Shown: positions 1 to 7,585 of the stretch, one piece after another | How positions within the stretch are numbered: position 1 is the stretch's first letter | How the letters are laid out: the number at the start of each line of letters is the position of its first letter | Assembly: GCF_001642955.1 (NCBI RefSeq) | Contig: NZ_LWSK01000047.1 | Coordinates: forward strand, 1 to 42,855 | Reading direction: 5' to 3' | Source: Rubripirellula obstinata | GTDB lineage: Bacteria > Planctomycetota > Planctomycetia > Pirellulales > Pirellulaceae | Length of the DNA stretch: 42,855 nucleotides | The notes under the pieces: model-generated | Seen by the model: only the letters and a program-made list of their open reading frames with translations | Told to the model about the DNA's origin: nothing | Database searches by the model: none | Position numbers and translations under genes: made by a program

Positions 1-129
1 AAGGTCACCAGTACGAAGCGATTCGCCCGACAACTGCAAATCAGCCGTCCAAACACGAACCTTCGCTCAGTCTCCCAGATTACCTATCGTGGCGCAATCG
101 CCCTGCCGTTTCCAGCGACGATTCACTAG
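1..129 (+). CDS. C-terminal end of a possible upstream gene (partial)
   Basis: Frame 1 is open from the window edge to a TAG at 127-129 and encodes about 42 residues ending in FPATIH. I do not recognise the family. The residue mix (TSTKRFARQL, then a hydrophobic stretch before the stop) is compatible with a real C-terminus, but a chance open frame of this length cannot be excluded. The gene would lie convergent to the hydrolase that ends at 335. Confidence 0.3.
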   Translation, partial: KVTSTKRFARQLQISRPNTNLRSVSQITYRGAIALPFPATIH

Positions 130-176
130 AGAGATCAACTTCAATTCTTGCGAAAGACAAAGGTGCGAAAGACAGG

Positions 177-421
177 GGTGTCAGGTACCGTTTTGGTTGC
201 TTCGAAAGTCAAAGGCATCTTGGAAGTCAAAGCCAAACTGCCAACGGCGTAATCGCGTGCCGGTTGGCGAAAATGATTTGCGATGCCAACAAGCAAGTCA
301 CGTTGGCAAAAAACATCGAGCAATAACCAAGTGGCTACTTCGCGATCTCGGTCCGCTTTTGCTGCAGCAACCAAGCATACAATTCGGGATCGTCGTAGGC
401 CTGCGTCCACGCGTCGTGACC
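177..421. repeat. Long direct repeat, copy 1 (partner at 12712-12957)
   Basis: These 245 bases recur at 12712-12957 in the same orientation with roughly 97 percent identity by eye (about seven differences, one of them an extra A in a poly-A run). The left edge is the motif ggtgtcaggtacc, which also forms the palindrome at 1296-1373. A shorter match, gacaaaggtgc, precedes both copies at 156 and 12690. The right part covers the last 28 codons and stop of the hydrolase gene on the minus strand, so the distant copy carries a gene tail without the gene. Confidence 0.92.
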
Positions 422-1132
422 GGCATCCGGATAGATCGTGAATTTCACATCGCCGCCGGCCTTTTTTAGCGCTTCGACCAACCGCTGCGATTCGCTGATC
501 GGGATCACCGTGTCTTTCGCGCCGTGAAAAACCCAAATCGGCAGATGCTTGATGCGATTCATGTACGGCATTGGCCCGCCGCCGCAGACAGGTACCAGGG
601 CGGCAAAACGATTCGGATTTTGGATCGCCAACCGCCAAGCTCCATAGCCGCCGCGACTGAGCCCCGTCAGATAAACACGCAAACGATTGACCGGGTGTTT
701 GGTTTCGATTTCATTGACCAACCGGATCAATTGCTGGTCGTCCCAAAACTGCGTCTCGCTGGGGTTCTGCGGCGCGACCATGATGAACGGAAACGACTTG
801 CCTTGCGCGATCAGTTTCGGCAATCCGTTTTTCTTCACTTTCTCCGGATTCCTGCCGCCCTCGCCGCCACCGTGCAAAAACAAAACCAGCGGAAACGATT
901 TCGCCTTCTTGGATGACCGTGCAACCTCCGTTACTTCGTCGGGCAAATAGATCCAATAGCGAAGCGGTGGGTCGCATTTGGTCGTCTGCGTTTTCAAAAC
1001 CATTTCCGCTGCCGACGTCGTCGGGAGACTGGCCAGCAGGATGCAAGACGCGATCATCAGATGGATGGCGAGCCGGCAAAGGTGACGCGGCCGATGCGTC
1101 GCCGGGTAAGACACGGAGGCGAGTGAATTCAT
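335..1132 (-). CDS. Secreted alpha/beta hydrolase, esterase/PHB-depolymerase-like
   Basis: This is a serine hydrolase of the alpha/beta fold, 265 residues from the chosen start. Residues 18-42 form a signal peptide (positive CRLAIH, hydrophobic core, TTSAA), so it probably acts in the periplasm or outside the cell. The fold signatures are in order: LVLFLHGGG near 82-90 (oxyanion region), the nucleophile elbow TGLSRGG with Ser159, the acid Asp207 in GAKDT, and His239 in DAGHDAW. This matches small dienelactone-hydrolase or acetyl-esterase-like enzymes often annotated as phospholipase/carboxylesterase or prolyl oligopeptidase family. The substrate cannot be read from the sequence. An upstream in-frame ATG at 1174 would place a long charged stretch before the signal peptide, so the ATG at 1132 is preferred. 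The last 28 codons are duplicated at 12871-12957. Confidence 0.85.
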   Translation of the reverse strand: MNSLASVSYPATHRPRHLCRLAIHLMIASCILLASLPTTSAAEMVLKTQTTKCDPPLRYWIYLPDEVTEVARSSKKAKSFPLVLFLHGGGEGGRNPEKVKKNGLPKLIAQGKSFPFIMVAPQNPSETQFWDDQQLIRLVNEIETKHPVNRLRVYLTGLSRGGYGAWRLAIQNPNRFAALVPVCGGGPMPYMNRIKHLPIWVFHGAKDTVIPISESQRLVEALKKAGGDVKFTIYPDAGHDAWTQAYDDPELYAWLLQQKRTEIAK

Positions 1133-1295
1133 TGAGATTGCTTGAGTGACGAAGGAACTGCGGTGCCGCTCCATGCTATTCGCGGCGATCTGCGAATCCC
1201 ATCCGGTGCATTTGTACGTCTTTTTTTCGCCCGCGCCCAACAAGAAACGCTTGCTGACGCTGCGGGTTCGTGAGACATGTAGGTATGATAGAGAC

Positions 1296-1373
1296 AAAGG
1301 TGTCAGGTACCTTTTTGGCTGCCTGGGAGATTCTCGCATTGCCTATTCTCACTTTTTGGTACCTGACACCTTT
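1296..1373. repeat. REP/BIME-like inverted repeat
   Basis: The 16-base arm aaaggtgtcaggtacc at 1296-1311 is matched exactly by its reverse complement at 1358-1373, with a 46-base centre. The core ggtgtcaggtacc also occurs singly at 177-189 and 12712-12724. The arrangement resembles a bacterial interspersed mosaic element built from two inverted REP units. It lies between the start of the hydrolase gene and the end of the membrane protein gene at 1424, where it could also act in transcription termination or RNA stability. Confidence 0.8.
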
Positions 1374-1423
1374 TCTGGCTGGCGAGGCTTCGTCAGCCCA
1401 GGGGGACATTGGGTGATTGACTG

Positions 1424-2209
1424 TCACCGGAATCGATGACCGCTGGAACGCAGCAGCAACAGAAACAAAATTGCCGAGAGATAAAAGCCGGCAATCATGG
1501 CGATGTTGACCGAGATTTCTGTGTCAGGGGCAGGGCCATTCATGTCGACCATGGATGAAATCCCGATCAACTGGGCGATCATCATCAGGGTGGAAAACAG
1601 AATCATCCACCACCATTTTCCGAGCAAGATCGATAGCAGCATCAACCACATGACGCCGCTGGAAACCGCGAGTGCCGAGAATGCGTTGGTCATTTCAAAC
1701 GATCGAACCAAAACATTGAAAACAGCAATCGCGATGGCGAAGATCGATGTAACCCAAAGCAACTGTCCAATGCTGTGTTGGTTTGATGCGTGCGACCTAA
1801 GGCGGCTGATCCGGCGACGATTCCAATGCCAAACGATCAATGGGCCGCTGATTCCTAGTACCACCATCAACGCAATCCGCCCGAACAAAACAGGCGACTG
1901 CCATGTCACAAAAACAAAGACGATGATGTTAGCCAGCCAAGCCAATGCCACGACGATTCGCAGACGAATCAGTGGCCTCGGCTGGCAGGTGGTGATATCG
2001 ATCAGGTACAACCAGGTGCCCACGGCAATCCAAGCCGCAGATAGACTTCCCAGCAGAAAGCCAATGATTGTTTGCGACTCGCTGGACAGCGTGCCTAGCA
2101 TTCTTCCGTCCAGCACTGCCGCAATCGCCAAGACCTCGACAACTGACCAAACGCCCACCCAGCTTAGCAGGCTGACATCGGTGTTTTCGCGATCCGATGC
2201 AGCATCCAT
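1424..2209 (-). CDS. Polytopic membrane protein, last gene of the pseudopilin operon
   Basis: This is a 261-residue integral membrane protein with about eight hydrophobic segments: near residues 15-35, 48-70, 83-106, 108-130, 148-170, 174-195, 199-221 and 235-257. I do not recognise a family and no catalytic motif is visible. The start ATG at 2209 overlaps the TAA of the preceding pseudopilin gene by one base (TAATG), so translation is probably coupled. Being the promoter-distal member of a secretion-platform operon suggests a role in assembling or anchoring that apparatus, but this is inference from position only. Confidence 0.75.
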   Translation of the reverse strand: MDAASDRENTDVSLLSWVGVWSVVEVLAIAAVLDGRMLGTLSSESQTIIGFLLGSLSAAWIAVGTWLYLIDITTCQPRPLIRLRIVVALAWLANIIVFVFVTWQSPVLFGRIALMVVLGISGPLIVWHWNRRRISRLRSHASNQHSIGQLLWVTSIFAIAIAVFNVLVRSFEMTNAFSALAVSSGVMWLMLLSILLGKWWWMILFSTLMMIAQLIGISSMVDMNGPAPDTEISVNIAMIAGFYLSAILFLLLLRSSGHRFR

Positions 2210-3054
2210 TATTGAACGCTTTGTTGGCGTTGCATTTCCAGCGACTGATATTGCAGCGGCAGCCCACCGTCGCGTCGATCCACCATTTGCTGCAACACTC
2301 GCGGATCTGTTTGGCTGGTTTGAAATCGAATTTCACCCGAACCGAACTGAATGTGAACACCGGCCGGATGATAGCTGCCGATCGATCCAACGAACCCCGG
2401 TGCCGGCGATGCAAACGAACCATCCGATGTCGCGATACCACCGCCTACATTTCGCAAGGTTGCACGCGTTCCGCTGAGCCAACCCAGGTCATCGGGGTTC
2501 GACAGTTTCTCGGACACAAACGCTGTGTTAGTCAAACCATCGGTCACGTCTTCGCGAGCGACGGGAACATTGAGTCTGAAAACACCGTGGTCGTTTTCGT
2601 CGATCGACTTTTCGGTTGGGTGATGCAGCCCGACATAACTGCTGGCATTGGCTGGATAGCGAGGTGCCGATGGACAATGCACGCTCGGAAAACTCAATTC
2701 CAAAACCGGTGCGTTCACCGAATCGTAAACGCTGACGGTTCGGTCAATCTTATCTGCGATCACGGGCTGGTCCATCAGATCCATGATCCGGCCCAACCAA
2801 TTGTGATGATTTCCTGATCGGGCACTTTCGATCGGCCCCGAATCATTGATCGTGCCGACTGGAAAGTGCTGCCAGCGATCGTGGTAACTTTGGATTGCCA
2901 AGCTGATCGGCACCAGCCGTGATTGGCACAGGGCACGTCGCGACGTTTCTCGCATCGCCTGCACCCCCGGAACTGCCAGCCCAACCAGGACACCAATGAT
3001 CGCGATCACGACCAACAGTTCGACGAGTGTGAAGCCGTGACGTTTGGTTAGCAT
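2209..3054 (-). CDS. DUF1559-like prepilin (type II secretion/type IV pilin N-terminus)
   Basis: This is a 281-residue protein with a classical prepilin leader: a short basic stretch (MLTKRHG), cleavage after Gly, then FTLVELLVVIAIIGVLVGL with Glu at +5 and the long hydrophobic helix. The sequence just after the helix (AVPGVQAMRETSRR) is the signature of planctomycete DUF1559 pseudopilins. The usual C-terminal H-X9-DG motif of that family is not evident, so it is a divergent member. The start ATG at 3054 lies 17 bases after the previous gene's stop. An upstream start at 3141 would add a long leader and overlap that gene, so it is rejected. It presumably inserts in the inner membrane and is processed by a prepilin peptidase encoded elsewhere. 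Confidence 0.85.
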   Translation of the reverse strand: MLTKRHGFTLVELLVVIAIIGVLVGLAVPGVQAMRETSRRALCQSRLVPISLAIQSYHDRWQHFPVGTINDSGPIESARSGNHHNWLGRIMDLMDQPVIADKIDRTVSVYDSVNAPVLELSFPSVHCPSAPRYPANASSYVGLHHPTEKSIDENDHGVFRLNVPVAREDVTDGLTNTAFVSEKLSNPDDLGWLSGTRATLRNVGGGIATSDGSFASPAPGFVGSIGSYHPAGVHIQFGSGEIRFQTSQTDPRVLQQMVDRRDGGLPLQYQSLEMQRQQSVQ

Positions 3055-3071
3055 GGAAAGACTCGGTGGGG

Positions 3072-3524
3072 TTATTGGGAAATGGATCGGCGTCGGATCG
3101 AAGCACCGGGCTGATCGCCGCGAAACATCGTCGCCTGCCACCCAAGGTCCAAATTGGATTGGGCGGCAGACGGCGAAATGGGACGTACTTCGATCCAGTG
3201 ATTCGATGCAGGGTCCACTGGAAGCCGGAAACTTGACCTCGCATCGCTTTCGGATTCAGCCGACGTTTGCATGACTGCATCGATAGCGGCTTGCAGGTTG
3301 ATCATGACTTGCCGTTCTTGGTCAGCACGCCGCCAATGCCATTGCCGACGGCCAACCGAAGTCGCAAATGTGCCAACCAGAAGTGCTAGGACCAAGACGA
3401 AGACCAATGCAGCCGAACCCGATCGTAACTGGGCCCGCCAGGGGGCAGTTGGCTTGGTCTGAACGCTGGCGATTTCCGTGACCGCGATCCTCGTCCGACT
3501 TCGGTGTGTCCAAGATTCAATCAT
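3072..3524 (-). CDS. Small single-span membrane protein, GspK/PilX-like
   Basis: This is a 150-residue protein with a basic, polar N-terminus, one hydrophobic segment near 36-57 (SAALVFVLVLALLVGTFATS) and a soluble C-terminal part. The arrangement and the phrase GSAALVFVLVLALL resemble the N-terminus of GspK/PilX-type minor pseudopilins, which often lack Glu at +5. Homology is not strong enough to be sure. Its ATG overlaps the TGA of the upstream pseudopilin gene (ATGA at 3521-3524), so it belongs to the same translationally coupled series. Its neighbours suggest it caps or initiates a pseudopilus with the flanking pseudopilins. Confidence 0.7.
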   Translation of the reverse strand: MIESWTHRSRTRIAVTEIASVQTKPTAPWRAQLRSGSAALVFVLVLALLVGTFATSVGRRQWHWRRADQERQVMINLQAAIDAVMQTSAESESDARSSFRLPVDPASNHWIEVRPISPSAAQSNLDLGWQATMFRGDQPGASIRRRSISQ

Positions 3525-4015
3525 CGGCGGGCACCTCGCAGTGCCAAAATTTCGATCGCCAAATCGGGTCGATCCGTTGCGGTCAAAGTCCAGACCAAGC
3601 CGTCACGGTCAAGGTAGGATGTCGAACTGAATTCAGATCGTTGGCCGACCGTGTACGTATCGTTGGAAATGCCCGAATCCGCACCGCTGGAAACGCTTCG
3701 TGAGATCATGGTTAAGCCGTCGGCTTGATACACGATGGTCTTGTCCCGCGTCGATTGTTCGATCGTGACTTGGTCATCGGCAATCTGGACATCGCTGGCA
3801 ACCAAGACGTCACCGCGCAGCTCATCAGCGAAACGAACGATTTCGCGTCGGTGCAACAATGCCTTGGCAGCGTCACGTTCGCTTTGACGAATCACTGTCA
3901 TTAACATCACCGTTCCGCCAAGCAGCATGCCCATCAGCGAAAGCACCACCACCATTTCTAGCAATGTGTAGGCCTGTCGATCGGCCCCCAATCGTTCTTT
4001 GCCGACGACCGTCAT
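3521..4015 (-). CDS. Pseudopilin, GspJ/GspH-like, with Ala before the cleavage site
   Basis: This is a 164-residue protein. After a 15-residue basic leader comes A|YTLLEMVVVLSLMGMLLGG, a prepilin-type helix with Glu at +5. The residue before the cleavage site is Ala rather than the usual Gly. The rest is a beta-rich soluble domain (TVGQRSEFSSTSYLDRDGLVWTL) typical of minor pseudopilins of the H/J class. The start at 4015 is chosen because its ATG overlaps the TGA of the preceding gene as ATGA. A start at 4036 is possible but would overlap that gene more. It is the second of four consecutive pseudopilin-like genes. Confidence 0.82.
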   Translation of the reverse strand: MTVVGKERLGADRQAYTLLEMVVVLSLMGMLLGGTVMLMTVIRQSERDAAKALLHRREIVRFADELRGDVLVASDVQIADDQVTIEQSTRDKTIVYQADGLTMISRSVSSGADSGISNDTYTVGQRSEFSSTSYLDRDGLVWTLTATDRPDLAIEILALRGARR

Positions 4016-4407
4016 GGCTGCGGCTCCAATCGCCAAAGGTGCCGCGTGACCTGCGTGTTGGCAACTTTGCCGGAGATCGTCAAATGCAATCCGGTATGCG
4101 AATCCGTGTCAAAGGGCTCTGCTTGAATTTGAAACATTGATTCCCGATCGGCAGACAATCGATCAACCTCTGCAGGAAGCTGGGCAAACGAAACTGCCGA
4201 CAATTTCTGGGCAACGTTGTCGATCGCGATCTGGTGACCGACATGCTGCAACGATGATCGATCCAACTTCATTTGCACCTGAATCATCTGCACTGCCAAA
4301 CCTGTCGCAACGGCCAGCACGCCCAACGCGACCGCGATTTCCAGCAACGTAAAGCCACCGCGGTCGCGTCGCTGAACTGAATGACTGCGGAACATCAACT
4401 TGTTCAT
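4012..4407 (-). CDS. Pseudopilin, GspI-like
   Basis: This is a 131-residue protein with a basic leader ending in GG and then FTLLEIAVALGVLAVATGLA, a canonical type III signal (Gly at -1, Phe at +1, Glu at +5). The short soluble domain fits the small minor pseudopilins GspI or PilV-like. It starts at 4407 with ATG overlapping the stop of the GspF-like gene upstream (ATGA), and its own stop overlaps the next pseudopilin gene. With the neighbouring H/J-like and K-like proteins it could form the tip complex of a pseudopilus. Confidence 0.85.
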   Translation of the reverse strand: MNKLMFRSHSVQRRDRGGFTLLEIAVALGVLAVATGLAVQMIQVQMKLDRSSLQHVGHQIAIDNVAQKLSAVSFAQLPAEVDRLSADRESMFQIQAEPFDTDSHTGLHLTISGKVANTQVTRHLWRLEPQP

Positions 4408-5693
4408 GCTAAACCGCGAATGAGGACGCTAAGGAAGTAGAAAATGTAGGCGGCGTGAACCAGTACATACAGTCCGACGGCGACGGTTACCAACGGCAAT
4501 AGCCAGGCCATGCGAAGCCGCCATGATAAGGTGCGTCGCCGGCCGATGTCTTCGGCTAATCGCTGCATCGCATCGGCCAGGTGTCCGTTCTTGGTCGCGG
4601 TTGCCAACCAAGTTTCTTGGCGTGACGAAACCATTCCAGCCTGTCGCAAAGCGGTGGGAAGCGACGTGCCACGATCCACCCGTTCGATGGCAGCGGCGCA
4701 TCGGCGGCGAACCCAGCGAACGCCCGACGTTTGTTTGGCAAACAGCAACATTTCATCGGCAGGCCGTTGCACCCGGATTGCTCGATGCATCGCGCCCAAA
4801 ATATCTTGCCGCCATCGGTCGATCGAACTGCGCCCAAACCATGGCACCCATCGTGCAGTTCCAAACGGTAACCAACGGACCAAAGTCGATGCCAAAAACC
4901 AAACCAACACGACCACCACAACGACATCGCCAATCGACGCCGTCCACTGCAGCGCTGACTTAACTTTCGCATCCATCCCGCCCTGGTAATTCGCCTCGGC
5001 CAGAAGAAAATCGAACGATTCGAACATGATTTTCCGTATCACTTGTCCCAGCAGCCAAGCCAACAGCACTGTTGCCACCACATAGGTCAATTGTTGATAG
5101 ACCAACGTCATCGATTCGGTCGATTGGTGCCTGCGTCGTTCCATTTCATGCGAATCGATCGCGGGCGACTCGGGCGTTGACTCGGACGTCGTCTCGGACG
5201 TTGACTTTGAAATCATGATTGCTGCGATCGTATCAGAATCGACGGGCAACTTTGATCGACCGGCGGCATCGGTGAAGGTTTGCCCCAGATCAAAATTTGC
5301 GACAAACCGCCTGCATCGTTGCATCATCGAACTTCGACATCCCTCGCCAAAACCAGCGACCACGGGGGCAACCGGTGCAGCCATTTCGCTGCTAATTCGC
5401 AGCCAACGGTTCAGCGATTGCTTTTCTTCATGGAACCGAAGGTGTTGAGCGATCGAAAGCGAAACGAGAAACAAAATCGTGATCAGAATCCCCACCGTGT
5501 GTGGCGCGGCAGCCAACACGGCAAGCAGACACAAAATCCAAAGGACGCTTTCGATTGCATCGAAGACTAAAATCATGCGGGGGCGATATTCCGCTGGTCG
5601 TCGTCGTTTTAGGTTTCGTTTGATCGTGCGAAAGGTGCCTGCCAGCAGAGCAAGGATCATCGCAGCAATCAGGGCTTCTATCGAATTTGCCAT
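4404..5693 (-). CDS. GspF-related inner-membrane platform protein with a single C-terminal T2SSF-like domain
   Basis: This is a 429-residue protein. The N-terminal part has several membrane spans (for example 5-20, 45-60 and 64-80), then a polar region rich in Ser/Thr/Glu near 165-185 (SKSTSETTSESTPESP), two more spans near 200-215 and 255-275, and a C-terminal T2SSF-like region. That region runs helical segment (DEMLLFAKQT), RGTSLPTALRQAGM, TATKNGHLADAMQRLAED, then a final membrane hairpin. Such domains form the cytoplasmic and membrane core that couples an assembly ATPase to pilus growth. The start ATG at 5693 sits two bases after the previous stop; the longer frame to 5840 has no membrane character and overlaps that gene. 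The N-terminal half has no clear relative that I recognise. Confidence 0.72.
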   Translation of the reverse strand: MANSIEALIAAMILALLAGTFRTIKRNLKRRRPAEYRPRMILVFDAIESVLWILCLLAVLAAAPHTVGILITILFLVSLSIAQHLRFHEEKQSLNRWLRISSEMAAPVAPVVAGFGEGCRSSMMQRCRRFVANFDLGQTFTDAAGRSKLPVDSDTIAAIMISKSTSETTSESTPESPAIDSHEMERRRHQSTESMTLVYQQLTYVVATVLLAWLLGQVIRKIMFESFDFLLAEANYQGGMDAKVKSALQWTASIGDVVVVVVLVWFLASTLVRWLPFGTARWVPWFGRSSIDRWRQDILGAMHRAIRVQRPADEMLLFAKQTSGVRWVRRRCAAAIERVDRGTSLPTALRQAGMVSSRQETWLATATKNGHLADAMQRLAEDIGRRRTLSWRLRMAWLLPLVTVAVGLYVLVHAAYIFYFLSVLIRGLA

Positions 5694-5695
5694 GA

Positions 5696-6487
5696 TCAAA
5701 TCAGCCCGTTGATCATGGTGGCCATGAAGGTGGTCGACATCATCATCGCAAGCGCCGCCAAGGCAACGGACGTCAACATGAACCCAAAGTGCAGAAAATG
5801 CAGCGACCGGTGCAGGCGGGATTGCACCAATGTGTGACATTCCCTTGCCGCATGATGCCAGATGGATTTCGCTTCATCGGATGATATTGTTTGATTAATG
5901 AAAGCCGCGATAATTGACAAAGGTTGGTCGTCGATTGGTGACGATCGCAGGATCAACGATAACGGTTGTCCCGCATCGGCGCGTTGGCCAGCCCGGTTGG
6001 ACCATCGGCGCAAAACGGGATCGCCGATATCGGATGACGCCGCAGCCAGCGCATCAACATCCGTGCGCTGCGCCAGCATCGATCGATAATACGATTCGCA
6101 AAATTCAGCCATCCCCATCATGCTAATCGTGGAACCAACCCATGGGATCGCGTGAAAGATCCGCGATAGATCAGCGGGTAGTTTTTGGTGAATGAACAAC
6201 AACACCAAGACATAGCTGACGATCGCAACGAAGGCTAATCCGAGGTAACACTTCGCGACACCTGCGATGGTTCCCAAACCCAGGTCACGTTCTTCCCAGT
6301 TTTCGAGATAGACAAAATCGTTGCCGACTTCGCTGATCGTTAGAAACAGGAACGCGCCGACGGCTAGTGCCGCTAACAGATAAACAAACCCGATCGTGAT
6401 CGCGCTGGTCAATCGCCGGCAAGTTTCGCGGCGCACGTCTCGCCAGATTTCCAATTCGGCTTGTTTGGTAATGCTAATCGCGTTCAA
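5696..6487 (-). CDS. GspF-related inner-membrane protein, one T2SSF-like domain
   Basis: This is a 263-residue protein with membrane spans near 28-52 and 78-98, a cytoplasmic helical domain (FCESYYRSMLAQRTDVDALAAAS, AGQRADAGQPLSLILRSS) and a C-terminal hairpin near 225-258. The pattern of short helices plus a G-x-P/L-containing loop is that of a type II secretion F domain, but only one copy is present, whereas GspF usually has two. The start is TTG at 6487, whose TG overlaps the TGA of the preceding gene (TTGA), like the ATGA overlaps elsewhere in this operon. It is the middle of three consecutive GspF-like genes and may have arisen by splitting or duplicating one gspF. Confidence 0.72.
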   Translation of the reverse strand: MNAISITKQAELEIWRDVRRETCRRLTSAITIGFVYLLAALAVGAFLFLTISEVGNDFVYLENWEERDLGLGTIAGVAKCYLGLAFVAIVSYVLVLLFIHQKLPADLSRIFHAIPWVGSTISMMGMAEFCESYYRSMLAQRTDVDALAAASSDIGDPVLRRWSNRAGQRADAGQPLSLILRSSPIDDQPLSIIAAFINQTISSDEAKSIWHHAARECHTLVQSRLHRSLHFLHFGFMLTSVALAALAMMMSTTFMATMINGLI

Positions 6488-7515
6488 TTCGCCACCTCGC
6501 CGACGGCATCAAGCAGCGGCATCACCATGGTGCGGATCATCACAAAGATGACCGCGATCATCACCAGCGATGAAATCCAACGCGGCAGCGACTCGATCCA
6601 CCAACCGCGACGACGCCCCGCTGTCCGCTGGTACAGTTCACTGAGATGCCGCAAATCATTCGTGATTTCGTTTGCCAACCGATTGCCGGATGCCAGATCG
6701 ACAACGCATTGCTGCACCGGTTTTGGTGTTGATTCGGGGATCGCCAATGATGCCGTGTCATTCACGCCGCTTTGGATGCGCTGCACGGCGGGTGCCCACG
6801 CGTCGGCAAACCTTGGCCCGACAACTTTGGCGGCACCCTGGATCGCTTTTCCAACATCGATGGTGTTCTGCGAAGAACTGACCAGCATCGCCAACCACTC
6901 GCAGAACGTCGCATGATTGCGGACGTGATCGATGCGTCGATTCGATCGGCTGAGAGTCCAGTACAGCACTCCGCCGGCGATGCCGACCACGGCGATGATT
7001 GCCAACATTGCGACGAAGAAATCCTGTGCGAACCTTTGGCAAATTTCCATCGTCGTCGGTGAAAACGCCGACTTGATTGTTTCGCTTTCAGAAACCGAAA
7101 TCATGATCCACGGCAGCACAAGGAATGCGACGGCTGCGGCAACGATGATGTTGATCATCGGGTTGATCATCGCGAACCACATTTGGTCGCGGTGTTCACG
7201 TTCACGGCGGATCAAGCAAGCCGTGGCGATGATGGGTTGGATCGATCCGGTGCAAGCGAGTGTTTCCATGGCATCATAGATCGGCGTGCTATATCGCGCC
7301 GAAAGCGAAGCGATGGATTGGGCCGGCGGCTCGCCACGATCAATTTTGTTGGCGACTTCTCTGGCAGCCTTCGCAAGCTTGCCCATCGCTTTGTTGTCCA
7401 AGTCAACCAAGCCAGTCGTCAACGAACGTCCTGCGTCCGCCATCGCAGCGATTTCGTCCAGCAACATCGCCAGCGATTGCGGATCGACGACATCAGGTAG
7501 ACTGGAACCAGACAT
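6484..7515 (-). CDS. GspF/PilC-like inner-membrane platform protein, first gene of operon
   Basis: This is a 343-residue protein with two T2SSF-type halves. The first domain runs from about 13 to 105 (LLDEIAAMADAGRSLTTGL, RGEPPAQSIASLS, YDAMETLACTGSIQP) and leads into a hairpin of membrane spans near 115-140 and 170-190. The second domain (CEWLAMLVSSSQNTIDVGKA, then LASGNRLANEITND) is followed by a C-terminal span near 315-335. This is the layout of GspF/PilC, which recruits the assembly ATPase and pseudopilins at the inner membrane. The ATG at 7515 is preferred over 7575 because it keeps 70 bases free to the divergent DUF1559 gene. It is the promoter-proximal gene of a minus-strand operon running to 1424. 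No GspE ATPase is encoded nearby. Confidence 0.78.
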   Translation of the reverse strand: MSGSSLPDVVDPQSLAMLLDEIAAMADAGRSLTTGLVDLDNKAMGKLAKAAREVANKIDRGEPPAQSIASLSARYSTPIYDAMETLACTGSIQPIIATACLIRREREHRDQMWFAMINPMINIIVAAAVAFLVLPWIMISVSESETIKSAFSPTTMEICQRFAQDFFVAMLAIIAVVGIAGGVLYWTLSRSNRRIDHVRNHATFCEWLAMLVSSSQNTIDVGKAIQGAAKVVGPRFADAWAPAVQRIQSGVNDTASLAIPESTPKPVQQCVVDLASGNRLANEITNDLRHLSELYQRTAGRRRGWWIESLPRWISSLVMIAVIFVMIRTMVMPLLDAVGEVAN

Positions 7516-7585
7516 GTTAGAATTGGCAGACAAAATTCTGTATCGCCTTTCCGCGTGGCGACCCACTGGGTTCATTGAGTCAACT
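7516..7585. promoter_or_regulatory. Divergent intergenic region with promoters for two prepilin/secretion transcripts
   Basis: Seventy bases separate the start of the GspF-like operon (minus strand, 7515) from the DUF1559 prepilin gene (plus strand, 7586). Both transcripts must begin in or near this stretch. I could not assign reliable -35/-10 boxes or operators by eye. Confidence 0.4.

Noticed and set aside
1497-2477. 326-codon plus-strand open frame opposite the membrane protein and prepilin genes
   Set aside because: The opposite strand encodes an eight-span membrane protein and a prepilin in a coupled operon; the plus-strand product has no signal or domain.
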